Assembly: GCA_001931535.1 (NCBI GenBank)
Contig: CP016211.1
Coordinates: 12,818,377-12,882,376, forward strand
Direction: 5' to 3'
Origin: Minicystis rosea
GTDB taxonomy: Bacteria > Myxococcota_A > Polyangia > Polyangiales > Polyangiaceae
DNA length: 64,000 bases
Part shown: positions 42,845 to 51,942 of the stretch, one piece after another
Layout: every line of letters begins with the position of its first letter
Numbering within the stretch: the stretch's first letter is position 1
Position numbers and translations under genes: made by a program
The notes under the pieces: model-generated
What the model was told of the DNA's origin: nothing
Database searches by the model: none
What the model saw: only the letters and a program-made list of their open reading frames with translations

Positions 42845-43062
42845 CCACTGGCGCGCGACCACGAGCCGCGCCGCCGGTGAGGTCCATTCGATATCTGCGC
42901 CGTCGATGAGAGGCGCGCGTCGCTCCGTCGAAATCGAGCTCTTCGATCGAGCACCAAGACCAACGCGGGCTGCCAAGGCGTGCTGACGCCGCTCGGGCGC
43001 GTCGAAACGTGCTCCGGCTACCACGCGCCCTCCCTCCGGCTATCCTTGGACGGCGCCCATCG

Positions 43063-43680
43063 ATGATGCCTCGTCCACTTGCCCTTTGGCTCACGCTCTT
43101 TCCCTGCGGCGGTATCCTCTCCGCGGTCCTCTGGCGCGCCGAGATCGAGCAGCATGGATGGGCCGGGCTCCAATGGTTGCGTTGGTTTCATTGGGCGGTT
43201 CCCGTGGGGCTCGCCGCTTTCATCGTCTCGGCTCTCGCGGTGATTCACGCCTCCCGATCGGAGCTCCGCCGCATCCAGCGCGTGGGCGTCGCCCTCGTCC
43301 TCCTGGCGTTCGCCGCCGCCGGGCATGTGTTCACGCAGTTTGCGTTGTTTGCCACGCACAGCCGCGCGCCGATGATCCCGGGCTCCGGTCCATCGCCCGC
43401 AGTCTTCCTCGGCCTATGGCTCGGTCTCGCCCTCATGCCCGCGAGTCTGGCTGCGTTGCTGGCGTTGCTGCGCCTCTTCCCGGGGTGGGGGCGTGTCGTG
43501 GTTGCGAACGTGCTTTGGGTTCTCGCCGTCCCCGCGGCCTGTTGGGCCGCCTCGGGGATCAGCGAGGTCGAGGCCATCAAACGAGGCACGCCGATACCGC
43601 TGCTCTATCTCGCGCTCGCGCTGCTCTTCATGCCAGCACGGACGAATCGCGCCGAGGCTCTTTCGGCGCGAGCATCGTGA
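43063..43680 (+). CDS. Hypothetical multi-span membrane protein
   Basis: A 205-residue protein with about five hydrophobic segments: LALWLTLFPCGGILSAVLW, WAVPVGLAAFIVSALAVI, GVALVLLAFAAAGHVFTQ, AVFLGLWLGLALMPASLAALLAL, VVVANVLWVLAVPAAC, and a final LLYLALALLFMP. No family is recognised. ATGs at 43063 and 43066 both fit; TATCCT lies 17 bases upstream. The next gene is a small toxin-like protein on the same strand 91 bp later, so an accessory or immunity role is conceivable but unproven. Confidence 0.6.
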   Translation: MMPRPLALWLTLFPCGGILSAVLWRAEIEQHGWAGLQWLRWFHWAVPVGLAAFIVSALAVIHASRSELRRIQRVGVALVLLAFAAAGHVFTQFALFATHSRAPMIPGSGPSPAVFLGLWLGLALMPASLAALLALLRLFPGWGRVVVANVLWVLAVPAACWAASGISEVEAIKRGTPIPLLYLALALLFMPARTNRAEALSARAS

Positions 43681-43771
43681 CGAGCCGGCTTGCCTCGGGA
43701 GGAGAACGCCCATAGAACGACGCGAAGAAAGGCCTTCGTCCGGCCTCGATCGAACGAAGGGAGGTGCTCAG

Positions 43772-44092
43772 ATGGAGCAAGTCACGCACTGCGATAGCTA
43801 CGAAGATGCGCGCAACCAGGCGCTCGCGTGGATGGAGACCTGGGGTGGTCCCATCGGCGCCTACTACGAGGTGGAGATTGGCCGCCTCGGCCTCGCCACG
43901 GGGCTCGAGGTGGGCGTGCGCTCCACCATCGATCCGTTCCGGCGTATCCGCCTCGACTTCGATCCGGTCAAAGGCCCGCACTTCAACGCCGAGGTGGGCA
44001 AAGGCGGATCGCGCATGAAGCACGCTTTCACCTTCCCAGGCACGGAAGACACGATCGCGAGTCACCTCCGCCGCCGCCAGCCGCGCGGTTAG
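43772..44092 (+). CDS. Small protein resembling a polymorphic-toxin C-terminal domain
   Basis: A 106-residue protein with a strong Shine-Dalgarno (AAGGGAGGTG). The sequence has EDARNQALAWMETWGG at the N-terminus, then IRLDFDPVKGPHFNAEVGKG, then HAFTFPGTEDTIASHL near the C-terminus. From memory, a run of A-R-N-x-A-L, D-P-x-K-G-P-H-x-N and F-P-G-T is seen in C-terminal tails of Rhs/CDI-type polymorphic toxins. Here the domain stands alone, with no signal peptide and no delivery module. No immunity gene is recognised. It may be a domesticated or solitary form. The family link is inferred, not confirmed. Confidence 0.6.
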   Translation: MEQVTHCDSYEDARNQALAWMETWGGPIGAYYEVEIGRLGLATGLEVGVRSTIDPFRRIRLDFDPVKGPHFNAEVGKGGSRMKHAFTFPGTEDTIASHLRRRQPRG

Positions 44093-44148
44093 GCTCTGTC
44101 GGACGACTGCTGCGCGCAGCGTCGGTCGAGCTCGCTCGAAAGACGCGC

Positions 44149-45417
44149 TCACTTCGTCGGGGCGCCGGCCTGAATCCAATCCGAGATGGTTTGAATCTCC
44201 GTCGCGGAGAGCTGCGACGCGCCCTGGGGCATCAGCTCGGTGTCGGGCGCACGCGATGCGCATTTCGGATCCACCTTGCAGAGCAGGTAGCTCGCCGCCG
44301 GCTGCCCCGGCACCACGCGCAGCACGCCGGGGGATTGCGTCGCCGGCGCGTTGATCACGTCCTTCGCGAAGGTCGCCGGATCGGGCGTGAGATCGAGGCT
44401 CTCCGCCTTCGCGGTCGCCGAGTGGCACGGGCCGGTCGCGCACTTGCCTTGGAACAACACCTTCACCGCGGGCCAGCCGCCGGTGGCGTTCGGATCGGGT
44501 GCGTCGGGATCGAGGGGGCAGCTCGCGTAGTCGATGGGCGCCGTCGGGTCGATGGTGGATGCGGTCGCGTCCTTGGGCAGGCCGCGGATCCAACACCACA
44601 GCGCGCGCGTCGCGGTCGGGCTCCAGGTGCGCGGGATGAGCGGCATGCGCGGGCCGTACGTCTCCGAGAGGAGGCGCTGGTAGAGGAAGCTTCGGCTCGG
44701 ATCGCCGGGCACGATCTCCGCCCACGGCGCGGCGCTCGGATGCGCCATGCCGTTGCCGTTGGCGTCGCCCTGCCGCACGCGGTCACCGTGCCACGCGCGC
44801 ACGTCGAGGAACTCGGCCAGCGTCGGATCGGTCGCGCCGTCCAATGCGATCACGATGTGCACCACGTCGGCGCCGCCGCTCATCGTCGCGCCGGCGAGCG
44901 GCTTGCTGAGGACGTCGACACCCTTCGCGTCGGAGCGATGGATGCGCGCGCTCGACGCGTCGAGCGAGGGCGGGAGCGCGGGGATCTTGATCGTCACTTC
45001 GTGCGGGGGAAACGGCTGATCGTCCGCGATCTCGACGCGGAGGATCTCGAGATCCTTGCCGCCGATCTGGAGGCGATCGCCCGGCACCTCGCAGGCGTCG
45101 AGCGTGCTCGCGGGATCTTGGGCGCCGATCTGACAGGGCGCGCCCACCGCGGCCACCAGGTCGGCGACGCTGCCGAGCTCGGGCCATTCGCGCTGCGCAT
45201 GGCAGACGCCCTGGTTCAGCGAGCACGTGCGCGCCACACCGGCCGCATGAAGCGAGGTGAGATCGGGATACGCAGACTGCGCTGGATCGAGGCTCCCACC
45301 GCTGCCGCTGGTCGAGGGGAGGTTGCCGCCCGCGCCGCCGGTCGAGGACGCGTCGCCGGATCCGCAGGCCGCGAGGAGGATCGCGCTCGTCACGAGCGCA
45401 GCGCCGTGCCTTCTCAT
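44149..45417 (-). CDS. Cytochrome-like lipoprotein, third gene of the DUF1501 operon
   Basis: A 422-residue lipoprotein (signal MRRHGAALVTSAILLAACGS). The mature protein has Cys-His pairs like cytochrome c sites but with unusual spacing: CSLNQGVCH (C-x6-C-H) and CATGPCH (C-x4-C-H). No regular C-x-x-C-H is present, so haem binding is uncertain. The end (LMPQGASQLSATEIQTISDW) matches the end of planctomycete-type cytochrome c domains (P-x-G-x-x-x-L-x-x-x-E-I-x-x-I-x-x-W). The start codon overlaps the previous stop by four bases (ATGA), so the three genes are translated together. Confidence 0.72.
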   Translation of the reverse strand: MRRHGAALVTSAILLAACGSGDASSTGGAGGNLPSTSGSGGSLDPAQSAYPDLTSLHAAGVARTCSLNQGVCHAQREWPELGSVADLVAAVGAPCQIGAQDPASTLDACEVPGDRLQIGGKDLEILRVEIADDQPFPPHEVTIKIPALPPSLDASSARIHRSDAKGVDVLSKPLAGATMSGGADVVHIVIALDGATDPTLAEFLDVRAWHGDRVRQGDANGNGMAHPSAAPWAEIVPGDPSRSFLYQRLLSETYGPRMPLIPRTWSPTATRALWCWIRGLPKDATASTIDPTAPIDYASCPLDPDAPDPNATGGWPAVKVLFQGKCATGPCHSATAKAESLDLTPDPATFAKDVINAPATQSPGVLRVVPGQPAASYLLCKVDPKCASRAPDTELMPQGASQLSATEIQTISDWIQAGAPTK

Positions 45418-47549
45418 TTCTTGCTCGCCGCCGTCACCTTGTCGCCGGCGCACGTGATCGTGTACGCCGCGCCCGACAGCACCGCGTATTGCGACACCGC
45501 GGCGCAGGTCGATGCATACGAGACCTCGGGCGGCGTGAGCGCCGGGACGGTGCGCGTGTCCTTGGGCACGGCGCCGCCGAGCATGAGCTGCGGTGTCGAC
45601 ACCAAGACCCCGCACACCGTGCGCAGCTTGTGATCGAGATCGCCGAGATCCGTCGCGTCGAGCGAGCCGCCCACGAGCGCGGCGAGATCGGCCTTCTCCG
45701 CCGCGCCGATCTCGGGCTCGCCGATCAACCGATCCTTGAGCGCCGACACGGCATCTCCCACCGTCGAGCCCGGCTTCTGCTGCGCCCGCGTCACGAGGCG
45801 GGCGATGAAATCGTTGCCGCCGGTCTGATCGGGGCAAGCCGCATAGACGCTCTCCCACACCAAACGGCCTTGGAAATCGAGCCCGCGGAAACCGGGCTCG
45901 GCATCCTTGAGGAAGAAGCCGATCGCGGCCTCGAAGTCGGTCGTCTGATCGTCGCCCGGATACTCCGACAGAGACGGCCATCCGAGCGCGCGGTGCATGG
46001 ATCGCACGAGCGGTCGCGAGGAGATGGCGAAGACTCCATCGGCCGGGCTGTTGCCGCGCTTGCCGAGATCGTTGTCGCTCGTGGTCCACGGATCGAACAC
46101 GTTGGGCAGCTCGTACGGCGCGACGCCGCAGCCTTCGTCGGGCGCCTTCAGGTTGAAGACCGGGTGCGCCACGATGTCGAGGAGCAGCGTCTTCAACGAG
46201 AAGCGCGAGGCCACGAAGTGCTCGGTGAGCGCCATCAAGATGTCGCGCTGCACCTGTGTGCGCGGGAAGTAGTTGGCGATCGTGAGCGGGTGACCGACGA
46301 CCTCGTCCCAGACCTTCTCGACGATGTTCTCGGCCACGAGGTAAGCGAAAGCCTCGTCCGCATCGGCGAGCTTGCCGCCCGCCCCGCGCCGGAGCCCATG
46401 CGCCGCAAGTAGATCGACACCGCGACGCAGCGATCGCTCCACGTCCCACACGCTCGCGCGCAGCCCACGCGCCGGTGCTTCGGGCGTGGAGCGGATGCTG
46501 CCGAAGAAGGCATCGATCCCCAGCGGATCGTCGCTCTGCGGCTCGACGAAGCGCCCGCACGATTTCGTCCAGCCCCAAGGCCGCTCCCCGTTCTCGTCGG
46601 CGACGTCCGCGACGCGGAAGATCGAGTACGCCCGCAGATCGTCGGGCCCTTTCTCCGCGGCCTCCTCCGGCGGGTGCTTGCCGTTGGACGCGCCGTAGAT
46701 CGCATCCTCGAAGAGACCGGGGATGGCCCAGTGCCGGTTCAACGCCGGATCCTGGTTGTACGTGACAGAGAACTCGCTGTTGTGGCACCCGAGGCAGACC
46801 AGATCGCGGTGCACGTACGCCGTCGAGAACACCGCGCCGAAGTCCTGCCGGCGGATGCGCTCCATCGCTTCGAAGTCGACGTTCGCCCCATCGATCGGGC
46901 GATGCATCATGGCGAAGAGGTTGGCGCGATAGACGACCGAAAGATCGTCGAGCTCGAGCGCCGACGAGAGGAGCTGCCCCATGTCGAAATCGAAGACCGG
47001 CGGCGAGCTCGTCGCGGGATCGTGATCGCGTACGTAGGCGGCGAGCGATCCATCATCGAACGCGCTCGGGTTGGGCGGCCCGTAGCAATCGTCCTGGTTC
47101 TTGAGCTCGATGCGGTTGACGTGGAGCGCGTCGAGGAGGAAGTCGCTCCAGCGCTCGCGGAACGCGTTCTCCGTCATCAGCATGCGCGCCACGACGCGCT
47201 TGGCGTCCTCCAGATCGCGGCCTTCGGAGGCGGTCGTCTCGGAGGCGCGGCGATCGGCGGCGCGGATGGCCGTGATGACGTCTTCGAGGGCGTTGACCTC
47301 GGCTTGCCCGGCGGCGCGCCGCCCCTCGAGCGCGAAGAGCGCGCGCCGCACCCACGCTTGATCGCTGGCTTGGCACTCGGCCCACGTATGCGCCGGCGTG
47401 ATCGGCGGCCCTCCGCCGCCGCTCGAGCTGCTGGAGCTGGTCGAGGTGCCCGCAGTGTCTCCGCTGCCGCCGCCGCAGCCGGCGGCCATGGCCGCGCTGC
47501 CGAGGAGGACGGCGAGAAGGCCGGGGACGAGCGCTCGTCGCATGATCAT
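45414..47549 (-). CDS. Large c-type-cytochrome-like lipoprotein, second gene of operon
   Basis: A 711-residue lipoprotein (signal with GSAAMAAGC). It carries one classical haem motif, C-L-G-C-H-N, near residue 260. The flanking arrangement (FSTAYVHRDLVCLGCH, NRHWAIPGLFEDA, later NYFPRTQVQRDILMALTEHFVASRFSLKTLLLDIV) resembles the DUF1549/DUF1588/DUF1592-type cytochrome proteins of planctomycetes and myxobacteria. It overlaps its neighbours by four bases at each end (ATGA). It probably sits in the periplasm or outer membrane with the DUF1501 protein. Reaction unknown. Confidence 0.75.
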   Translation of the reverse strand: MIMRRALVPGLLAVLLGSAAMAAGCGGGSGDTAGTSTSSSSSSGGGGPPITPAHTWAECQASDQAWVRRALFALEGRRAAGQAEVNALEDVITAIRAADRRASETTASEGRDLEDAKRVVARMLMTENAFRERWSDFLLDALHVNRIELKNQDDCYGPPNPSAFDDGSLAAYVRDHDPATSSPPVFDFDMGQLLSSALELDDLSVVYRANLFAMMHRPIDGANVDFEAMERIRRQDFGAVFSTAYVHRDLVCLGCHNSEFSVTYNQDPALNRHWAIPGLFEDAIYGASNGKHPPEEAAEKGPDDLRAYSIFRVADVADENGERPWGWTKSCGRFVEPQSDDPLGIDAFFGSIRSTPEAPARGLRASVWDVERSLRRGVDLLAAHGLRRGAGGKLADADEAFAYLVAENIVEKVWDEVVGHPLTIANYFPRTQVQRDILMALTEHFVASRFSLKTLLLDIVAHPVFNLKAPDEGCGVAPYELPNVFDPWTTSDNDLGKRGNSPADGVFAISSRPLVRSMHRALGWPSLSEYPGDDQTTDFEAAIGFFLKDAEPGFRGLDFQGRLVWESVYAACPDQTGGNDFIARLVTRAQQKPGSTVGDAVSALKDRLIGEPEIGAAEKADLAALVGGSLDATDLGDLDHKLRTVCGVLVSTPQLMLGGAVPKDTRTVPALTPPEVSYASTCAAVSQYAVLSGAAYTITCAGDKVTAASKK

Positions 47550-49060
47550 GTCGTGAGCCCCAGTTGGCGCTGCTTCACCAGCGTGGCCGCGCCCTTCTCG
47601 TCCGTCGCACCGGGCACGTCGGAGACGTTGTAGCTCTCCGATGCGAATGGCCAGATGCCGAGCGCGAGCAGCGCCGCGATCCGGTTCTCCTGCGGCGAGC
47701 TCGCGCCGGGCAGCGCCCTTCCATCGGATCCGCATGCACCGAAGACACCTTTGCCTGCGCCGCGGATGGGGCCGCCCATGAACACGATCGGATAGCCATA
47801 GGGCCAGTGGTTGCGCCCCTTGCCGTTGCCCTGCGCGTACGGCGTGCGACCGAACTCGGTGGTGAGCACGATCATCGTCTTGTCGAGATCGAGCTTGTTG
47901 GGATCGCCTTCGCCGGGCTTGTTGATCACGCTCGTCAGCGACTTGAGCATGTGGCCCATGTTGCGCGCCTGGGTGAACGAGTTCTCGCCGTGCGTGTCGT
48001 AGCCGCCGCCGCCGTCGGCGAGGAGCAGGCCGCCGTCGATCACGCAGACGTAGCGCGCCGGCGCCGTCGGGTGCGTGAGCAGGTGCGTGGCCAGCTTGAG
48101 GTTCATCGTCGTGGCGTCGGCGGGGTTCTGATCGCCGCACTCGCTGCCGCCGATGATCTCGAAGAGCTTCGGATCGAGCACCGACGCGATGGCGTCCGCG
48201 TTGCTGATGGAGTCGGTCGCGGCCGCGAGATCGAGGACGCGCGGCGAGCGCAGCGGCGCGCCCTTGCCGGCATACGTGAGGCGCGCGTTGTACCGCTCGA
48301 TGTAGCCCGCCATGAGCTTGTCGTACGTGGCGCGGTTCTGCCCGACGGAGCCGCGGGCGAGGAGCGAGGTCAGATCGGCGGCCGCATCGACCTTGATGCC
48401 GAGCGGCCGCGCGGCGCCCGGGTGCATGCCGATCGCCGTGGCCGCACGCACGTTGTCCGTGGGGAAGCCGATCTGCGCCGACATCAGCATGTACGAATAC
48501 GGCGCGCGCCCGGGCTGATTCTCGTGATCCAGGTAGTACCGCTGGATGTGCGCGCCGAGCCCCGCGAGCGCCGGATGGCCGAGCGGCCGGCCCGCGAGCG
48601 CGAGCGGGATCGCGCCCTCGTGCGGCTCCAGATCGTGCGCGGTGATGGCGACGCGCATGCGGCTCGTGATGTCGGGCCGCGCGCGGAGCGGCATCACGAA
48701 GGGCCCGAGCTTGACCATGTTGCCGCTCGCGTCGGTGGCGAACGGCTCGAGCAACGAGCCTTGAATGCCGCAGCTCTGCACGGCCTGCTGCACGTCACCG
48801 GAGTTGTAGAACGTCCACCAACCGGTGCCGTCGCTCTGGCCGAACGTGTCGACGCAGTAGAACGACTCGTATTGGCTCACCCCGCCGTAAAGAAAGATCT
48901 CGAGGATGTTCTGCGCCCGCAGCTCGGGCGGCACCGCGGCGCTCTCGGCGCCGGTCGGGATCTCGCCGAACGCATGAGCGCTTCGCTCACCGAGCAACGT
49001 GGCGCCGCCCGCCGCGGCCGCGGCGAGGGACGCACCTCGAAGGAAGTCGCGACGATTCAA
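47546..49060 (-). CDS. DUF1501 protein, Tat-exported
   Basis: A 504-residue DUF1501 protein (sulfatase/alkaline-phosphatase-like fold). The N-terminus NRRDFLRGASLAAAAAGGA is a twin-arginine export signal. Family motifs include LEIFLYGGVSQYESFYCVDT, a His-bearing ITAHDLEPHEGAIPLALAG, VIDGGLLLADGGGGYDTHGE and TTEFGRTPYAQGNGKGRNHW. DUF1501 proteins nearly always lie beside a cytochrome-like partner, as here. It is the first gene of the operon. A substrate in the cell envelope or a polysaccharide has been proposed for relatives, but none is established. Confidence 0.9.
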   Translation of the reverse strand: MNRRDFLRGASLAAAAAGGATLLGERSAHAFGEIPTGAESAAVPPELRAQNILEIFLYGGVSQYESFYCVDTFGQSDGTGWWTFYNSGDVQQAVQSCGIQGSLLEPFATDASGNMVKLGPFVMPLRARPDITSRMRVAITAHDLEPHEGAIPLALAGRPLGHPALAGLGAHIQRYYLDHENQPGRAPYSYMLMSAQIGFPTDNVRAATAIGMHPGAARPLGIKVDAAADLTSLLARGSVGQNRATYDKLMAGYIERYNARLTYAGKGAPLRSPRVLDLAAATDSISNADAIASVLDPKLFEIIGGSECGDQNPADATTMNLKLATHLLTHPTAPARYVCVIDGGLLLADGGGGYDTHGENSFTQARNMGHMLKSLTSVINKPGEGDPNKLDLDKTMIVLTTEFGRTPYAQGNGKGRNHWPYGYPIVFMGGPIRGAGKGVFGACGSDGRALPGASSPQENRIAALLALGIWPFASESYNVSDVPGATDEKGAATLVKQRQLGLTT

Positions 49061-49172
49061 TCGAGCCTCCGCACCGAGAAGTGGTCACGAATCTTCCCGG
49101 TGCGGCGACGATCCAGTCAACCGAAAGACTTGCGTGGCTCACCAGCCACGCTCGTATTCCAGCGTCGCGGTG

Positions 49173-49628
49173 TTATTTCGGCGGCGGCGGCGTGAGGCCG
49201 GGGATGCTCGTCGGAATCGGCAATCCCGACGGCAGCGCGCTCGGGAAGCCCGACGGGATCGGGAACGGGAACGGGCTCGTGGCGCTGCCCGTCGGCTGCG
49301 GCTGTGGCTGCTGCGGATACGGCTGCTGCGGCTGCTGCGGATACGGCTGCTGCTGCGGATAAGGCTGTTGCTGCGGATACGGTTGCTGCTGCGGATAGGG
49401 CTGCTGCGGATACTGCTGCCCGTATTGCGGCTGCTGCTGCGGATAGGGCTGCTGCGGATACTGCTGCCCGTATTGCGGCTGCTGCTGCGGATAGGGCTGA
49501 CCGTATTGGCCCTGCGGGTACTGCGGCTGCTGCTGCTGTTGCTGCTGATCGCAGCCGAGCGCGAAGAGCAGACCGGACGAGGCGACGAGGCCCAAGAGCG
49601 TGAGACCGATCGAGCGCATGAAGCTCAT
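49173..49628 (-). CDS. Lipoprotein with Pro/Gln/Tyr-rich tandem repeats
   Basis: A 151-residue protein: signal MRSIGLTLLGLVASSGLLFA with lipobox FALGC, then a run of seven Gln residues. About 80 residues of PYPQQ and PQYGQQ units follow (roughly residues 35-110), then a Pro-rich C-terminus. The DNA of the repeats (about 49305-49530) is itself tandem (CTGCTGCGGATA units), so copy number may vary. A low-complexity, probably disordered surface protein. An ATG nine bases downstream (49619) is an equal start choice. Confidence 0.7.
   Translation of the reverse strand: MSFMRSIGLTLLGLVASSGLLFALGCDQQQQQQQPQYPQGQYGQPYPQQQPQYGQQYPQQPYPQQQPQYGQQYPQQPYPQQQPYPQQQPYPQQQPYPQQPQQPYPQQPQPQPTGSATSPFPFPIPSGFPSALPSGLPIPTSIPGLTPPPPK
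49305..49530. repeat. Tandem DNA repeat encoding PYPQQ / PQYGQQ units
   Basis: Repeated GGCTGCTGCTGCGGATA-like units, many of 15-18 bp, inside the lipoprotein gene. Two longer blocks that include GATACTGCTGCCCGTATTG are near-identical (about 49410 and 49458). Confidence 0.75.
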
Positions 49629-49866
49629 CCTATCGGCGCGCCTCGCGATGTCGCCAAGAAATCCGAACCGCGGCGCGTGATGCGCTCGTGGTGTCGAGCA
49701 CACCCCTTGCAGCGTGCGCGGCATGGCGACCTCGATGCCGAGCGGCGTGCTGCCTGGACGTCTTCCGTTTCCCACGCCACCACCGCGTCGAGCCGCCCGT
49801 CTCCCGCTTCCCACGCCACCGCCGCGCCGGCCCCACGCTGGCCTGTCCGCAGCCGAACGTGCCACA

Positions 49867-51942
49867 ATGGCGCCCCTGGCGCGGCCTCCGCTCGGGGACG
49901 ACGGGAGCCCGGCCGGCGCCCCGATCCCGGTCGCTACCTCCGCGGCCTCGGGCACTTTTCCCCGGAACATGCGCGCCGAAGAGATTCATCCCGGAGACCT
50001 GATCGGCGGAAAATACCGGGTCCGAGCGATCCTCGGGCGCAGCCACGGACTCCTTCTCGAGGCCTTCCACACCGAGTTCGACCAGCGGGTCGTGATCAAG
50101 GTCCTGCTCGCGGGCTCGGGCGACGAGCGCGAAATCGAGCTCTTTCGCCGCGAGTCGCGCATCCTCGCCAAGCTCGCCTCCGAGCACGCGGCCCGGATCA
50201 TCGACGTCGGGACGGAGCCGGATGGATCATTTTACCTGGTCCGCGAATACCTCGACGGCGTCGACCTCGGCAGTTACGTCCGGCAGAACGGTCCGCTCCC
50301 GGTCGTCGACGCGGTCCTCTGCCTCCTCCAGGTCGCCGAGGCCGCCGCCGAGACGCACAGCCACGGCATCATCGTGCGCGAGCTCTCGCCGTCGCGATTG
50401 TTCCTCACCCAAAGGCCGGGCGGCGCGCCGCTGATCAAGATCAGCGACTTCGGCACGGCCAAGCTGATGCGCGACGCGGCCGCACCGGGCGTGGGCCGCG
50501 AGCTCACCGCCACCGCGATGTTCGGCCTCTCGCCTTATGCTTCGCCGGAGCTGCTCCGCAAGGCGCGCAACGTCGATCCGCGCACGGATGTTTGGTCTCT
50601 CGGCGCCATCCTCTACGAGCTGCTCACCGGCCGCCCTCCCTTCTCCGGCGAGCCGACGGCGTTGATGCTCGCCATCACACGCGATGAGCCCACGCCTCCC
50701 TCGCACCTCGTCGCCGGCATCCCGCCCGAGCTCGATCAGATCATCGCCTGGGCCCTCGCGAAGGACGTCGACGGCCGCTTCATGAACGTGCACGCCTTCG
50801 CCCACGCGCTCTCACCTTACGCGTTGCCCGAAGGCCAAGTGCTCATCGATCGCATCGCGCAGATCAGCGACCCCGATCGCGCCCGCCGTCGTGGCAGCAT
50901 CGCCGCGCCTTCGTTCCCCAGCACGCGCGCGCAAGCGCCTCAGCCTGCCGCGCAGCCCGCAGCCTACTCGGCACACGCGCAAGCGGTGTACGAAGCGCAG
51001 TCTGCTGCGTATGCGCATCCAGCCTACGAAGCGCAGCCCGCGGCGTATGCAACGCAGCCCGCGGCGTATGCGACGCAGCCCGTGGTACACGAGGCGCCGG
51101 CGTCGCGATCGTATCCGGCGCCCGCGGGGCACGAGTCGCTGACCGACGTGCGCATCCCCAAGTCGCCGCCGATCCCGAACGCGCTTCCGCTGCCCGCGAC
51201 GGTCGCCGAGCATGCGCTGCTCGACGCGCGTGCGGCCCGCTCTCCGAGCTCGATGCGCTCCGAGTTGGCTCCTTCGCTGTCGCCGTCACCCGGCCGCGCT
51301 CCCAGTGGCATGGGCAGCAAAGCAGCGCTCGCCGTGATCGCCATGAGCGCGCTCCTCGTGCCGGTGCTGCTCGTATTGTTGCTGCTCAAACGAAATGGCG
51401 CACCCGTCGATGCGCAGGCTGCCGCGACCGCGACTGCGATCACGGTTGCCGTGACGGCGCCGCCCGCGGTGACCGCGCCGCCGGTGGCCGCTACCGCGAC
51501 GCCGGCCGTCGCCGTCGCAACCGCAAGCGAGCCGGCCGCGCCTGCGCCGTCCGCTGCCGAGCCGGCCGCTCCGACGGCGGCGCCGAGCGCCAGCGAAGCG
51601 GCCGAGGCTCCCGTCGCTGCGCAGCCGAGCGCATCCGATACATCGCCGAAGTCCACGGCCCGATCGACTCGCGCGTCCGCTCCAGCATCGCCGCCGTCTC
51701 CTCCGGCTGCTGCGCCTGCGACGAATGCCGGTGGGCCATCGGGGACGTTGCTCGCGGTCGCGGTCGGCGGCACGTGCGCCTTCCAGGTGAACGGCGCCTC
51801 GAAGGGCAATGGATCGTCGCTGAAGCTGTCGCTCAAGCCCGGCACGTACTCGGTCGTCTGCCGTCCTTCGTCGGGCGGCACCAAGTCGAAGAGCGTCACC
51901 GTCCGCAGCGGCGAGACGGCGATGGCCGCGTTCAAGCTGTAG
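49867..51942 (+). CDS. Kinase-like protein lacking catalytic residues (pseudokinase)
   Basis: A 691-residue Hanks-type kinase fold with a degraded active site. The glycine loop is LGRSHGLLLEA (no G-x-G-x-x-G). The invariant Lys is kept (VVIKVLL, residue 78). The HRDLKPxN loop is replaced by VRELSPSRL, with Glu172 where the catalytic Asp belongs. DFG is kept at 194. The activation/C-lobe region is otherwise normal (YASPELLRKARNVDPRTDVWSLGAI). A His/Ala/Tyr-rich linker follows, with repeats of AAYATQP, then a transmembrane helix near 482-509 and a PEGA-like C-terminal domain (residues about 627-691). The start is uncertain: ATG 49867 is favoured by third-position GC, 49969 by domain position. 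Confidence 0.8.
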   Translation: MAPLARPPLGDDGSPAGAPIPVATSAASGTFPRNMRAEEIHPGDLIGGKYRVRAILGRSHGLLLEAFHTEFDQRVVIKVLLAGSGDEREIELFRRESRILAKLASEHAARIIDVGTEPDGSFYLVREYLDGVDLGSYVRQNGPLPVVDAVLCLLQVAEAAAETHSHGIIVRELSPSRLFLTQRPGGAPLIKISDFGTAKLMRDAAAPGVGRELTATAMFGLSPYASPELLRKARNVDPRTDVWSLGAILYELLTGRPPFSGEPTALMLAITRDEPTPPSHLVAGIPPELDQIIAWALAKDVDGRFMNVHAFAHALSPYALPEGQVLIDRIAQISDPDRARRRGSIAAPSFPSTRAQAPQPAAQPAAYSAHAQAVYEAQSAAYAHPAYEAQPAAYATQPAAYATQPVVHEAPASRSYPAPAGHESLTDVRIPKSPPIPNALPLPATVAEHALLDARAARSPSSMRSELAPSLSPSPGRAPSGMGSKAALAVIAMSALLVPVLLVLLLLKRNGAPVDAQAAATATAITVAVTAPPAVTAPPVAATATPAVAVATASEPAAPAPSAAEPAAPTAAPSASEAAEAPVAAQPSASDTSPKSTARSTRASAPASPPSPPAAAPATNAGGPSGTLLAVAVGGTCAFQVNGASKGNGSSLKLSLKPGTYSVVCRPSSGGTKSKSVTVRSGETAMAAFKL

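Noticed and set aside
49305..49530. Possible CRISPR-like array.
   Set aside because: The units are contiguous 15-18-bp repeats without spacers and encode a Pro/Gln/Tyr protein tract in frame.
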